A stretch of 34,794 bases of DNA from an uncultured Clostridia bacterium (GTDB taxonomy: Bacteria > Bacillota > Clostridia > TANB77 > CAG-465). The DNA lies in assembly GCA_944388565.1 (NCBI GenBank), contig CALXJG010000007.1:1-34794 (forward strand). The letters run 5' to 3'. The translations under genes and the position numbers were made by a program. Shown here in pieces: positions 16,655 through 24,649 of this stretch (its first letter is position 1; the number at the start of each line of letters is the position of its first letter). The notes beneath the pieces were generated by a model that did no database searches, was not told where the DNA came from, and worked only from the letters and a program-made list of their open reading frames with translations.

Positions 16655-16740
16655 TATATTGTAAATAAAAATAGAAAAGTATTTACATTTTTAAAAATTT
16701 ATGTAATAATATTAGATGCGATAGGAAGGAGTGAATAAAG

Positions 16741-17361
16741 GTGGTATATGTAATAACTGGAGGCCCTGCAACAGGAAAAGGAACAAGGTCAGATATATTA
16801 TCTAAAGCCTTAAATATTCCACATATATCAACAGGTGATATACTAAGAGATGTAGCTCAAACTAATGAAAAAATAAACAAGAAATTATCAAGAGGCGAGC
16901 TTATTTCTGATGAAATTATAACAGAACTATTAGAAGAAAGATTGTCTAAAGAAGATTGTAAAGATGGATTTATATTAGATGGTTATCCAAGAACAGTAGC
17001 TCAAGCTATTCTTTTAGATGAACTTTTATCTAAATTTAATAAAAAAGTAGATAAAGTTATAGAGCTTATAGCACCAGACGAATTAGTATTTAAAAGAATA
17101 CTTGAAAGAAAAAAATGTGAAAATTGTGGAGCAATATATGGAATAGATTTTCCACCTAAAGTAGAAGGAATATGTGATGTATGTGGTGGAGAACTTTCTG
17201 TAAGGACTGATGATACTAGAGAAACTTTACAAAAAAGAATTAATACTTATAAAGAAAATTCAAAAGATATACTTAATTACTATAAGGAAAAAGGCATTTT
17301 AAAAACTGTAGACTCTTCTAGTCATCCAGAAAGAATGATTAAAGAGGCTCTAGAAGATTAA
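16741..17361 (+). CDS. adk: Adenylate kinase
   Basis: Adenylate kinase interconverts ATP + AMP and 2 ADP. The 206 residues include the P-loop GGPATGKGT (7-15), the AMP-binding region (HISTGDILRD), DGYPRT, and a LID domain with a four-Cys zinc site (CENC near 126-129 and CDVC about 20 residues later), typical of Gram-positive bacteria. It starts at GTG, nine bases after GGAAGGAG. It is 33 bases upstream of map, as in most ribosomal-protein clusters, but secY is not in front of it. Confidence 0.97.
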   Translation: MVYVITGGPATGKGTRSDILSKALNIPHISTGDILRDVAQTNEKINKKLSRGELISDEIITELLEERLSKEDCKDGFILDGYPRTVAQAILLDELLSKFNKKVDKVIELIAPDELVFKRILERKKCENCGAIYGIDFPPKVEGICDVCGGELSVRTDDTRETLQKRINTYKENSKDILNYYKEKGILKTVDSSSHPERMIKEALED

Positions 17362-17394
17362 AGAATAATCTGTAAAATAGAAAGTGTGAAGTTT

Positions 17395-18165
17395 ATGATA
17401 TCAATAAAAAATGAAAAACAAATAAAATTAATGGAAGAATCAGCTGAGGCATTAAAAGCAGCATTAAGAGCAATAGAAGAAAATATACGTCCTGGAGTTT
17501 CTACATTATACTTAAATGAAGTTGCAGAAAATGCAATGAAAAAACATGGTGCAATCCCTGCATTTAAAGGTGTTCCTTGTCCATATAGGGGCGGAAAACC
17601 ATATAAATGGGCTATTTGTACTTCTGTAAATGATGAGATAATACATGGCATACCTTCTAGTAGTGTAATACTAAAAGAAGGAGATATAGTAAGTGTAGAC
17701 CTTGGTACATACAAAAATGGATGGGCATCAGATGCAGGTCGTACATATGGTGTAGGAAAAATATCACCAGTTTGCGAAAAATTAATAAAAGTAGCAAAAG
17801 ATGCATTCTTTGTTGGAATTGATCAAGCAGTTCCTGGTAATAGAGTTGGAGATATTTCAAATGCAATACAAACTTATGTTGAAAAACAAGGTTTTTCTTT
17901 ACTTAGAGAATTTCAGGGACATGGTATTGGACAAGATATGCACGAAGACCCAGGAGTACCTAATATAGGTAAGAAGGGAACAGGCCCAAGATTACAAGCA
18001 GGTATGGCTCTTGCAATAGAACCTATGATCTGTGAAGGAAAGCCAGATGTGTATGTTAAAAGAGATTTATGGACGATTGCAACCGTTGATAAGAAAATGA
18101 CATCATATTATGAAAATACTATTGTTATTACTAATGATGGTCCAAAAATTCTTACTTTAGACTAA
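17395..18165 (+). CDS. map: Methionine aminopeptidase type I
   Basis: The enzyme removes the initiator Met from nascent proteins. The metal ligands can be seen in order: Asp in SVDLGTYKNG, Asp in ASDAGRT, His in GHGIGQDMHE, Glu in AIEPM, and Glu near the end in YYENTIVI. I chose the ATG at 17395, giving MISIKNEKQIKLM, which fits the family start; a GTG nine bases upstream is also in frame and no strong ribosome binding site decides between them. There is no SEC-C zinc extension, so it is the short form (256 residues). Confidence 0.95.
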   Translation: MISIKNEKQIKLMEESAEALKAALRAIEENIRPGVSTLYLNEVAENAMKKHGAIPAFKGVPCPYRGGKPYKWAICTSVNDEIIHGIPSSSVILKEGDIVSVDLGTYKNGWASDAGRTYGVGKISPVCEKLIKVAKDAFFVGIDQAVPGNRVGDISNAIQTYVEKQGFSLLREFQGHGIGQDMHEDPGVPNIGKKGTGPRLQAGMALAIEPMICEGKPDVYVKRDLWTIATVDKKMTSYYENTIVITNDGPKILTLD

Positions 18166-18176
18166 AATAATTATAA

Positions 18177-18208
18177 AAATAGTTCAGTCTTTTAAGGCTG
18201 AACTATTT
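18177..18208. terminator. Terminator between map and a small convergent ORF
   Basis: A 15-base-pair stem (18177-18191 with 18194-18208) with a very small loop. On the minus strand it is followed by a T-rich tract and so works best for the small ORF at 18207-18362; on the plus strand it follows map with a weaker tail. Confidence 0.65.
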
Positions 18209-18362
18209 AATGTTTTGCTATAAAATTTATTACACTATAAACAATTTTTTCGGTAACTTTTAACACTTTATCAAGAAAGTTTGATAAAGATGTTGAAAAG
18301 TCATTTTTCTTTTTTTGTTCTTCTCTTTGTTTTTCATAATCTTCTCTAAAATTATAACTCAT
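18207..18362 (-). CDS. Small hypothetical protein, 51 residues
   Basis: An ATG at 18362 opens a 51-residue frame whose protein begins MSYNFREDYEKQREEQKKK and ends in SVINFIAKH. It has a charged N-terminal helix and an amphipathic C-terminal helix. A weak GGAAG lies seven bases before the ATG, and a terminator in the right orientation begins at its stop codon, which supports a real gene. I do not recognise the family. It fills most of the otherwise empty gap between map and infA; the remainder (18363-18467) is plain AT-rich DNA. Confidence 0.45.
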   Translation of the reverse strand: MSYNFREDYEKQREEQKKKNDFSTSLSNFLDKVLKVTEKIVYSVINFIAKH

Positions 18363-18467
18363 ATTAACACTTCCATTTTTTATTTAATACATATTTAACT
18401 TATACCATATTTATATATTTTTTGCAATAATTTATATAGATTTTGTATATTATTTTTGATATTTTTG

Positions 18468-18496
18468 TTGACAATAACATATATCTTTGTTATAAT
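18468..18496 (+). promoter_or_regulatory. Consensus sigma-A promoter of the infA-rpoA operon
   Basis: TTGACA (18468-18473), 17 bases, TATAAT (18491-18496): a perfect consensus match, as expected for a highly expressed translation operon. A leader of about 60 bases follows. Confidence 0.8.
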
Positions 18497-18566
18497 ATAT
18501 ATGTTAATTAATGCCCTAATAAAATTTAGAGTGTTTTTTATGTATTGTAAATAGGAGGAATTGACT

Positions 18567-18785
18567 GTGGCTAAAGATGATGTGATTGAAGTTGAAGGCG
18601 TAGTTGTCGATGCATTACCAAATGCAAATTTTAAGGTAAGACTTGAAAACGGACATGAAGTACTTGCTCATATTTCAGGAAAATTAAGAATGCATTATAT
18701 TAAAATATTGCCAGGTGATAAGGTTAAATTAGAGTTATCAACTTATGATTTAACAAAAGGAAGAATTACTTGGAGAGCAAAATAA
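18567..18785 (+). CDS. infA: Translation initiation factor IF-1
   Basis: IF-1 binds the 30S A site during initiation. The 72 residues are a single OB-fold with the hallmark sequence [20 protein letters not shown] followed by [15 protein letters not shown] and the conserved tail [10 protein letters not shown] chose the GTG at 18567, eight bases after AGGAGG; an in-frame TTG at 18561 is only two bases from it. This is the first gene of the operon. Confidence 0.96.
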   Translation: MAKDDVIEVEGVVVDALPNANFKVRLENGHEVLAHISGKLRMHYIKILPGDKVKLELSTYDLTKGRITWRAK

Positions 18786-18810
18786 TTCCTATTATTTATA
18801 TTTATTAGCA

Positions 18811-18882
18811 ATAAGCAAATAAACTGAAGCGGCTGTAAAAGTGAAAAAGCCTAAGTAACTTTTATTTTAGTTTTTTGTTTAT
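18811..18882 (+). other. Structured intergenic element between infA and rpmJ
   Basis: An outer stem pairs 18811-18825 with 18869-18882 (one G-U and one bulge). Inside, AAAAGT (18837-18842) can pair with ACTTTT (18858-18863), or GGCT with AGCC as an alternative. A T-rich stretch lies in and after the right arm. It could be an attenuator, an mRNA processing site or a protein-binding leader that sets expression of the genes downstream of infA. No known family was recognised. Confidence 0.4.
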
Positions 18883-18935
18883 TATATATACTTACTTTTG
18901 TTAATCATTTAACAAAATTTTAAGGAGGATTTAAA

Positions 18936-19049
18936 ATGAAAGTAAGACCATCTGTAAAGAAAATTTGTGAAAAGTGCAAAGTTATCAGAAGAAACGGCGT
19001 TGTTCGTGTAATCTGTGAAAATCCAAAGCACAAACAAAGACAAGGTTAA
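18936..19049 (+). CDS. rpmJ: Ribosomal protein L36 (bL36), zinc form
   Basis: The 37-residue protein begins [11 protein letters not shown] and holds the zinc ligands Cys 11, Cys 14, Cys 27 and His 32, so it is the zinc-binding C+ form. AAGGAGG lies eight bases upstream. It is separated from infA by 150 bases with the folded element described at 18811-18882, which is unusually long for this operon. Confidence 0.97.
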   Translation: MKVRPSVKKICEKCKVIRRNGVVRVICENPKHKQRQG

Positions 19050-19068
19050 TGTGGGGGTGTAAAATCAA

Positions 19069-19440
19069 ATGGCACGTATAGCTGGAGTAGATTTACCAAA
19101 AGGTAAAGTAGCAGAAATTGGACTAACATCAATTTATGGAATAGGTCGTTCTGCAGCAAGAAAAATACTTGCAGAAGCAGGTATAGAAACTACAAAAAGA
19201 GTTAAAGACTTCACTGAAGAAGAAGAAGCTAAAATAAGAGAAATAATCGAAAGAGATTATGTTGTTGAAGGTGACCTTCGTAAAGAAGTTGCTCTAAACA
19301 TAAAAAGATTAATGGAAATTAATTGTTATAGAGGACAAAGACATAAAAGAAGATTACCAGTTCGTGGACAAAGAACTAAAACAAATGCAAGAACAAGAAA
19401 AGGTAAAGCAAAACCAATTGCTGGAAAGAAAGGAGTATAG
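19069..19440 (+). CDS. rpsM: Ribosomal protein S13 (uS13)
   Basis: S13 sits in the head of the 30S subunit and contacts tRNA and the 50S bridge. The 123 residues begin [12 protein letters not shown], contain the helix-two-turn-helix ([16 protein letters not shown]) and end in a basic tail with [20 protein letters not shown]. Its ribosome binding site lies in the 14-mer GTGGGGGTGTAAAA, which is repeated exactly before rpsD. Confidence 0.97.
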   Translation: MARIAGVDLPKGKVAEIGLTSIYGIGRSAARKILAEAGIETTKRVKDFTEEEEAKIREIIERDYVVEGDLRKEVALNIKRLMEINCYRGQRHKRRLPVRGQRTKTNARTRKGKAKPIAGKKGV

Positions 19441-19443
19441 AAA

Positions 19444-19836
19444 ATGGCTGGAAAGAAAAAAGTAGTAGCAAAGAAAAAAGTTAAAAAGAATGTATCAACT
19501 GGTGCTGCACATATCCAATCTTCATTTAACAATACAATTGTTACAATGACAGATTCTCAAGGTAATGTATTATCTTGGGCAAGTGCTGGCGGTCTTGGAT
19601 TTAAAGGTTCAAGAAAAAATACTCCATTTGCAGCAGGTCAAGCTGCTGAAGCTGCAGCTAATGCAGCAAAAGAACATGGGTTAAAAACTATTGAAGTATA
19701 TGTAAAGGGTCCAGGTTCAGGTAGAGAAGCTGCAATAAGATCACTTCAAGCAGCAGGTTTGGAAATAAACATGATAAAAGATGTTACTCCAATACCACAT
19801 AATGGTTGTAGACCACCAAAAAGAAGAAGGATATAG
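19444..19836 (+). CDS. rpsK: Ribosomal protein S11 (uS11)
   Basis: S11 lies on the platform of the 30S subunit near the mRNA exit site. The 130 residues carry a Lys-rich N-terminal extension ([14 protein letters not shown]), then the core with [15 protein letters not shown], the [17 protein letters not shown] segment and the C-terminal [12 protein letters not shown]. Only three bases separate it from rpsM, implying translational coupling. Confidence 0.97.
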   Translation: MAGKKKVVAKKKVKKNVSTGAAHIQSSFNNTIVTMTDSQGNVLSWASAGGLGFKGSRKNTPFAAGQAAEAAANAAKEHGLKTIEVYVKGPGSGREAAIRSLQAAGLEINMIKDVTPIPHNGCRPPKRRRI

Positions 19837-19854
19837 TGGGGGTGTAAAAATAAA

Positions 19855-20484
19855 ATGGCAAGATATACAGATGCAGTTTGTAAAAAATGCAGAAGAGAAG
19901 GTATGAAACTTTTCCTAAAAGGAACAAGATGTAATTCTAACAAATGTTCAGTAGATAGAAGACCATTTGCACCAGGACAACATGGTAAAAATAGAGCTAA
20001 GTTATCTGAATATGGACTTCAACTTAGAGCTAAACAAAAAGCTAAAAATTATTATAGAGTTTCTGAATCTCAATTTAGAAAATACTATGATGAAGCTTTC
20101 AGACGTGAAGGTGTAACATCTGACATATTATTTGAACAATTAGAATTAAGATTAGATAACATAGCATATAGAATGGGTGTTGGAACTTCAAGAGCAGAAG
20201 CAAGACAACTTGTTGGTTATGCAATGTTAGAAGTTAATGGTAAAAAAGTAAACATTCCATCATACATTTGTAAAGTTGGAGATGTTATAAAAGTAAGAGA
20301 TGCTAAGAAAGATAATAAAACAGTAGTTTCTGTTTTAGAAACAAATAAATTAAAAGCAATCCCTTCTTGGTTAGAAGTTAATAAAGAAAAATTAGAAGCT
20401 AAAGTTTTAAGAAAACCTGTAAGAGATGACGTTGAATTAGAAGTTGCAGAAAACTTAATTGTTGAGTTATACTCTAAGAACTAG
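19855..20484 (+). CDS. rpsD: Ribosomal protein S4 (uS4)
   Basis: S4 is a primary binder of 16S rRNA and, in many bacteria, a repressor of its own operon. The 209 residues hold an N-terminal zinc-type Cys set (CKKCRREG, then CNSNKC), FAPGQHG, and the S4 RNA-binding domain (LELRLDNIAYRMG through GDVIKVRDAKK). The Cys-rich form is the zinc-binding one. In E. coli-like order it precedes rpoA, as here. It lies in the alpha operon; no known S4 leader was recognised. Confidence 0.97.
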   Translation: MARYTDAVCKKCRREGMKLFLKGTRCNSNKCSVDRRPFAPGQHGKNRAKLSEYGLQLRAKQKAKNYYRVSESQFRKYYDEAFRREGVTSDILFEQLELRLDNIAYRMGVGTSRAEARQLVGYAMLEVNGKKVNIPSYICKVGDVIKVRDAKKDNKTVVSVLETNKLKAIPSWLEVNKEKLEAKVLRKPVRDDVELEVAENLIVELYSKN

Positions 20485-20547
20485 TTAAAATCATTTAAAA
20501 AAATTAATAGTATGTGTAATCAGAGCATACTAGAAGGAGGAAATAAA

Positions 20548-21495
20548 ATGATTGAAATGCAAAGACCAGAGATAAAATGTGTTGAAGTAGATGTTGACAC
20601 ATATTATGCAAGATTTGAGGTAGAACCTTTAGAAAGAGGTTTTGGAATTACACTTGGTAATTCACTTAGAAGAATATTACTTTCTTCACTACCAGGTTAT
20701 GCAATTAATAGTATAAAAATTGATGGAATAACTCATGAGTTTTCTACAATTCCTGGAGTTACTGAAGATGTTACAGATTTAATATTAAACTTAAAACAAG
20801 TTTGTTTAAAATCTGATGATATGGATCCAAAGGAAATTAGCATAAAAGCAGTAGGTCCTTGTGAAGTAACTGCTGGAGATATAATTACCGATTCTACAAT
20901 AGAAGTTGTAAATAAAGATTTACATTTAGCTTATGTAGATGAAGGTGGACAGTTAAATATTGAAATGACAGTTGTTAAAGGTAGAGGTTATAGTATAGGA
21001 GATAGATCTAAAGATAATACACTTGCTGTAAACGTTTTACCAATAGATTCAATATTTACTCCTGTAAAAAAAGTAAATTTTGATGTTCAAAAGACAAGAG
21101 TTGGTCAAGATGCAGATTTTGATAAATTAGTAATGGAAATTTGGACTAATGGTGTTATAGAGCCATATCAAGCTTTAAGTATGGCTGCAAAAATCTTAAA
21201 TGAACACTTAGAAATGTTTATTGATCTATCAGAAATTGCTAAAACAATGTCTATAATGTCTCAAAAAGAATTATCAATGAAAGATAAACTTTTAGAAACA
21301 GCAATAGAAGATCTAGATTTCTCAGTAAGATCTTATAACTGCTTAAAAAGAGCTGGAATTCATACTGTTGCAGATATTGTTAATAAATCTGAACAAGACA
21401 TGATTAAGGTTAGAAATTTAGGTAAAAAATCATTAGAAGAAGTTATTAATAAGGTAAAGGACTTAGGTCTTGAATTTAAAAATAAAGAAGACTAA
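20548..21495 (+). CDS. rpoA: RNA polymerase alpha subunit
   Basis: Alpha starts polymerase assembly and contacts regulators and UP elements. The 315 residues comprise the N-terminal dimerisation domain (ARFEVEPLERGFGITLGNSLRRILLSS is split here as RFEVEPLERGFG then TLGNSLRRILL) and the C-terminal domain with two helix-hairpin-helix motifs (LDFSVRSYNCLKRAGI; VRNLGKKSLEEV). I chose the ATG at 20548, seven bases after AGAAGGAGG; the open frame extends 12 codons further upstream without a ribosome binding site. Confidence 0.97.
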   Translation: MIEMQRPEIKCVEVDVDTYYARFEVEPLERGFGITLGNSLRRILLSSLPGYAINSIKIDGITHEFSTIPGVTEDVTDLILNLKQVCLKSDDMDPKEISIKAVGPCEVTAGDIITDSTIEVVNKDLHLAYVDEGGQLNIEMTVVKGRGYSIGDRSKDNTLAVNVLPIDSIFTPVKKVNFDVQKTRVGQDADFDKLVMEIWTNGVIEPYQALSMAAKILNEHLEMFIDLSEIAKTMSIMSQKELSMKDKLLETAIEDLDFSVRSYNCLKRAGIHTVADIVNKSEQDMIKVRNLGKKSLEEVINKVKDLGLEFKNKED

Positions 21496-21519
21496 TTAAA
21501 TAAGGAGGGAATAACTAAA

Positions 21520-22041
21520 ATGGCAGGAACAAGAAAACTTTCTAGAACAACTTCTCAAAGAAAAGCTTTACTTAATGGTTTAGTTACATCTTTAGTATTA
21601 AATGGCAAAATAGAAACTACTCTTGCTAAGGCAAAAGAAGTAAAGCCATTAGTTGATAGCTTAATTGACCTAGCTATAAAAGAAAAAGATAACTTTGAAG
21701 TAAAGGAAAAGAAAATTTCAAGAGCAAAACTAGATAAAAACGGTAAAAAAGTTAAAGTTCAAAAAACTTCAAAAAATGGAAATAAATATGAAGTTATTGA
21801 TAGAGAAGTAGTTACAGAAAAAGTTAATATTGATAAACCATCTAAACTTGCAGCAAGAAGAAAAATGTTTAAAACATTAAATAAAGTAAAAGATTTTGAT
21901 GGAAATACAGTTGATTTAACAGAAAAACTATTTAATGAAATAGCACCAAAATATGAAGCTAAAGGCGGTTATACTAGAATCGTTAAGTTAGTTTCAAGAA
22001 AAGGTGACGGAGCAGAAATGGCAATAATTGAATTAATATAG
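21520..22041 (+). CDS. rplQ: Ribosomal protein L17 (bL17) with an internal extension
   Basis: L17 lies near the exit of the 50S peptide tunnel. The N-terminus (RKLSRTTSQRKALLNGL, KIETTLAKAKEVKPLVD) and C-terminus (LFNEIAPKYEAKGGYTRI, GDGAEMAIIELI) are typical. The protein is 173 residues long, whereas most bL17 have about 115-130. The extra part lies around residues 58-115: it is Lys-rich and carries a VQKTSKNGNKYEVIDREV segment. The reading frame is uninterrupted, so it is a true insertion. Confidence 0.96.
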   Translation: MAGTRKLSRTTSQRKALLNGLVTSLVLNGKIETTLAKAKEVKPLVDSLIDLAIKEKDNFEVKEKKISRAKLDKNGKKVKVQKTSKNGNKYEVIDREVVTEKVNIDKPSKLAARRKMFKTLNKVKDFDGNTVDLTEKLFNEIAPKYEAKGGYTRIVKLVSRKGDGAEMAIIELI

Positions 22042-22048
22042 TTATATG

Positions 22049-22079
22049 AAAAGAGGCAAAACTTTTATGCCTCTTTTTT
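22049..22079 (+). terminator. Intrinsic terminator of the infA-rplQ operon
   Basis: A perfect 10-base-pair stem (22049-22058 with 22068-22077) with T residues after it, eight bases past the rplQ stop. Confidence 0.85.
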
Positions 22080-22088
22080 GTATAAATA

Positions 22089-22117
22089 TTGAAAAAAAAT
22101 AAATATTATTGTATAAT
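22089..22117 (+). promoter_or_regulatory. Sigma-A promoter of the membrane protein gene
   Basis: TTGAAA (22089-22094), 17 bases, TATAAT (22112-22117). Confidence 0.6.
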
Positions 22118-22150
22118 TAATTAATAATATTTATAAGGGGTAGATAATAT

Positions 22151-22825
22151 ATGATGTTAATAATTTTTGTTATAGTATTAGCAATACTTTCTATTATTTT
22201 TTATAATGTGCCAGTAATAGGTACTATATTATGTTTAATAGGCCTTGCATTAGGACTAAAAGTTGCTAGAGAGAAAAATTTAATATTTGGTTTACTAGTT
22301 ATGTTTTTAAATTTTATACTTACAGTTTTATCTGTAATAATATTACTTGTTACATTTAATGTAATGCAACAACCAGCTCTTCAAATAGGATATAAACAAG
22401 AATATACCAATATAATTAATGGAATGTTTATGAAAGATCTTGATATTGCAAAAGAAGAAATACAAGGCGATATTAATTCTTATATAAATAAAATTACAAT
22501 GTATAGCAGTAATGAAGTTACAAAAGAACAAGCTGCTGCACAACTATTTATGGATTCTTCAGATGTAACTATCTATTATTCTTCAAGTAATGCTGATAGA
22601 TTAAAAGAGGATATGACAGAAGATACATATAATGGTATAAAAGATATACTAGCACTTAAAGATAAAGAAGTAAGTTACTATTTAATTAATTTTGATAAAT
22701 TATATGAGACAATAGAGCCTATAAGAAAAGTGGAAGAAGATAAAAGAGGATTTTGGCTAATGGATAAAGATGGTAATGTTTATCTAAATATTCAGTCAGC
22801 AAAGGAATATATTTATTCTAAATAG
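22151..22825 (+). CDS. Membrane protein of unknown function
   Basis: I do not recognise this 224-residue protein. The first 70 residues form about three hydrophobic helices (2-18, 20-36, 44-69) with one short basic loop (KVAREKN). The remaining 150 residues are soluble and probably extracellular, with no Cys and a mixed charge; a DUF4190-like N-terminus is possible. It has its own promoter and terminator and so is a single-gene unit. AAGGGG lies ten bases before the ATG; a second ATG follows directly and may be the true start. No function can be inferred from its neighbours. Confidence 0.7.
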   Translation: MMLIIFVIVLAILSIIFYNVPVIGTILCLIGLALGLKVAREKNLIFGLLVMFLNFILTVLSVIILLVTFNVMQQPALQIGYKQEYTNIINGMFMKDLDIAKEEIQGDINSYINKITMYSSNEVTKEQAAAQLFMDSSDVTIYYSSSNADRLKEDMTEDTYNGIKDILALKDKEVSYYLINFDKLYETIEPIRKVEEDKRGFWLMDKDGNVYLNIQSAKEYIYSK

Positions 22826-22829
22826 TAAG

Positions 22830-22867
22830 AAAGACTATACAAATTATAAATAATTTGTATAGTCTTT
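22830..22867. terminator. Bidirectional terminator between the membrane protein gene and tmcAL
   Basis: A perfect 17-base-pair stem (22830-22846 with 22851-22867) has a 4-base loop. It overlaps the tmcAL stop codon and serves two convergent genes. Confidence 0.85.
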
Positions 22868-24046
22868 GTTTATTTTATCATTATTTAATATGCTATGTAT
22901 GTTAGTAGCAAGTACATCGTATTTTAAAAGTCTATTACTATTTTCGCTTATATTTTCCAGTTTATTTTCATTTAATGAAGTAATTAAATCAATATCAGAG
23001 TTACTTGATATTTTAGAAAGTAATTCTTTACCATTATCAGAACATGCGATAACATGAGCATAAGTTAGATTATTATCAATAAAATAGTTAAAATCTTTTT
23101 TAGTTATATTTAGTAATATATTATTTAGCATTCTTTTAATTTTACTCATTTGGTATCTTTTAGATTTAATATTCTGTATTAAATCTTCATAGCTTTTAGA
23201 TATATTAATCGCCTCAAGAATTTTATTTTCTAATCCCTCTGTAACTTCTTGTATACATCCAAGTTCCTCTTTTGTCATAGTGATAATCTTATATTTTAAA
23301 ATTTCAAAAAGGCTATCATTAAATAGAGGATGTTTCGTTGTTATTGTTTTATATACTAGAGGTGGCATATATTTACTAAGTATATTTAATTTACCTGACT
23401 TTATTGAGTTTCTTATGCTAGTTGCACTTGTAAAATTATAACTGTTATTATTTAATATAATTTCATTAAAATCAGACATTTCTCTTTTTATGCTATATGG
23501 TTGTATATTACTATTAATATCTCTTATAGCTTTTATATATTCAATGGCAAGTATATTGTTTGGTAATGATATATTTTCTAATTGTTTGTCAGTTAAATAA
23601 TTACTTAAGGCCTGTTGTCTTGCTACTGCAAATGATATACCAGATTTTAGATATGCTTGAATATCATTCCATATTTTATCTTCATTCTTTTCTGTTATAT
23701 CTACAATTTCCTTTAGAGTAGTTATATCTTCTGATTCACATCCAAAACATATACTATCTATAATTCCTAATTTATCTAAAAGGTTTATAGCACCAAGAGC
23801 AAAATATCTTGAACTAGAATTAGCAAATATAGTAGGTAATTCTAATACTAAATCAGCACCATATTCAGTAGCAAGTTTTGCTCTTGTAAATTTATCATAT
23901 ATTGCAATATTTCCTGATTGAGTAAAACTACCTGACATGACAACAACACATAAGTCACTTTCTGTAACTTTTTTTGACATTTCTATATGATATTTATGTC
24001 CATTATGAAATGGATTATATTCTGCTATTAATCCTACTACTCCCAT
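22844..24046 (-). CDS. tmcAL: tRNA(Met) cytidine acetate ligase TmcAL
   Basis: TmcAL (YlbM of Bacillus) activates acetate with ATP and makes N4-acetylcytidine at the wobble base of elongator tRNA-Met. The N-terminus shows the nucleotidyltransferase motifs GLIAEYNPFHNGH (HIGH-like) and VVMSGSFTQSG, then RAKLATEYGADLVLELP. The C-terminal half is the helical tRNA-binding part. The length of 400 residues matches the family. GAGGTG lies just before the ATG. It is divergent from rnhA; a 12-base palindrome, TATGATATCATA (24082-24093), sits between the two. Confidence 0.95.
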   Translation of the reverse strand: MGVVGLIAEYNPFHNGHKYHIEMSKKVTESDLCVVVMSGSFTQSGNIAIYDKFTRAKLATEYGADLVLELPTIFANSSSRYFALGAINLLDKLGIIDSICFGCESEDITTLKEIVDITEKNEDKIWNDIQAYLKSGISFAVARQQALSNYLTDKQLENISLPNNILAIEYIKAIRDINSNIQPYSIKREMSDFNEIILNNNSYNFTSATSIRNSIKSGKLNILSKYMPPLVYKTITTKHPLFNDSLFEILKYKIITMTKEELGCIQEVTEGLENKILEAINISKSYEDLIQNIKSKRYQMSKIKRMLNNILLNITKKDFNYFIDNNLTYAHVIACSDNGKELLSKISSNSDIDLITSLNENKLENISENSNRLLKYDVLATNIHSILNNDKINKDYTNYL

Positions 24047-24145
24047 AAAAACACCTCTTTTTATTGTTTTTTAATTTAATATATGATATCATAATATATA
24101 TTTTAAGTGTAGCATATATATACAAAATATTCAAGGGGGAATAGT

Positions 24146-24598
24146 ATGCAAGAAAAAATTAAGAATGTTAAGATATATACAGATGGTGCATGCAGTGGTA
24201 ATCCTGGCCCTGGCGGGTATGCAGCAATTTTAATATATAAAGGAATAGAAAAAGAGATATCGGGAGGTGAACCTAATACTACAAATAACAAAATGGAAAT
24301 AACTGCTGTAGTAGAAGGATTAAAACTTCTTAAAGAACCTTGTGATGTAACTGTATATAGTGATAGTGCATATGTAGTAAATGCAGTAGAAATGGGTTGG
24401 TTAGAATCTTGGAAAAAGAATAATTGGATAAAAGCAGATAAAAAGCAAGTAAAGAATATAGAATTATGGGAAGAATTACTAAAATTACTTAGCATACATA
24501 ATGTTAAATTTGTAAAAGTAAAAGGACATAGTGATAATGAATATAACAATAGATGTGATAGACTTGCTGTATCAAAAAGAGATGAATTTTTAATTTAG
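24146..24598 (+). CDS. rnhA: Ribonuclease HI
   Basis: The enzyme cuts the RNA strand of RNA-DNA hybrids. The DEDD catalytic residues are visible: Asp in [14 protein letters not shown], Glu in NNKMEITA, Asp in [11 protein letters not shown] and Asp in NNRCDRLA. His in [11 protein letters not shown] is the conserved active-site His. It lacks the N-terminal hybrid-binding domain of Bacillus-type RnhA-like proteins and has the standard E. coli-like length (150 residues). AAGGGGG is upstream. Confidence 0.96.
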   Translation: MQEKIKNVKIYTDGACSGNPGPGGYAAILIYKGIEKEISGGEPNTTNNKMEITAVVEGLKLLKEPCDVTVYSDSAYVVNAVEMGWLESWKKNNWIKADKKQVKNIELWEELLKLLSIHNVKFVKVKGHSDNEYNNRCDRLAVSKRDEFLI

Positions 24599-24602
24599 TA
24601 AA

Positions 24603-24631
24603 GTATAAAAAATCACCACGTAGCATATGAT
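24603..24631 (+). promoter_or_regulatory. Possible sigma-E promoter of spoIIM
   Basis: GTATAAA (24603-24609), a 14-base spacer and CATATGAT (24624-24631) resemble the sigma-E boxes (about KMATATT and CATACANT). Transcription would begin near 24638, inside the right arm of the adjacent hairpin. The match is partial. Confidence 0.4.
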
Positions 24632-24647
24632 GTTGTGTGGTGATTTT
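24609..24647 (+). terminator. Hairpin that ends rnhA and masks the spoIIM ribosome binding site
   Basis: A perfect 11-base-pair stem pairs 24609-24619 with 24637-24647, with a 17-base loop. The right arm contains GGTGA (24639-24643), the only ribosome binding site of spoIIM. The T-run after the stem is short, so it may act by blocking translation as much as by termination. Confidence 0.65.
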
Positions 24648-24649
24648 CT

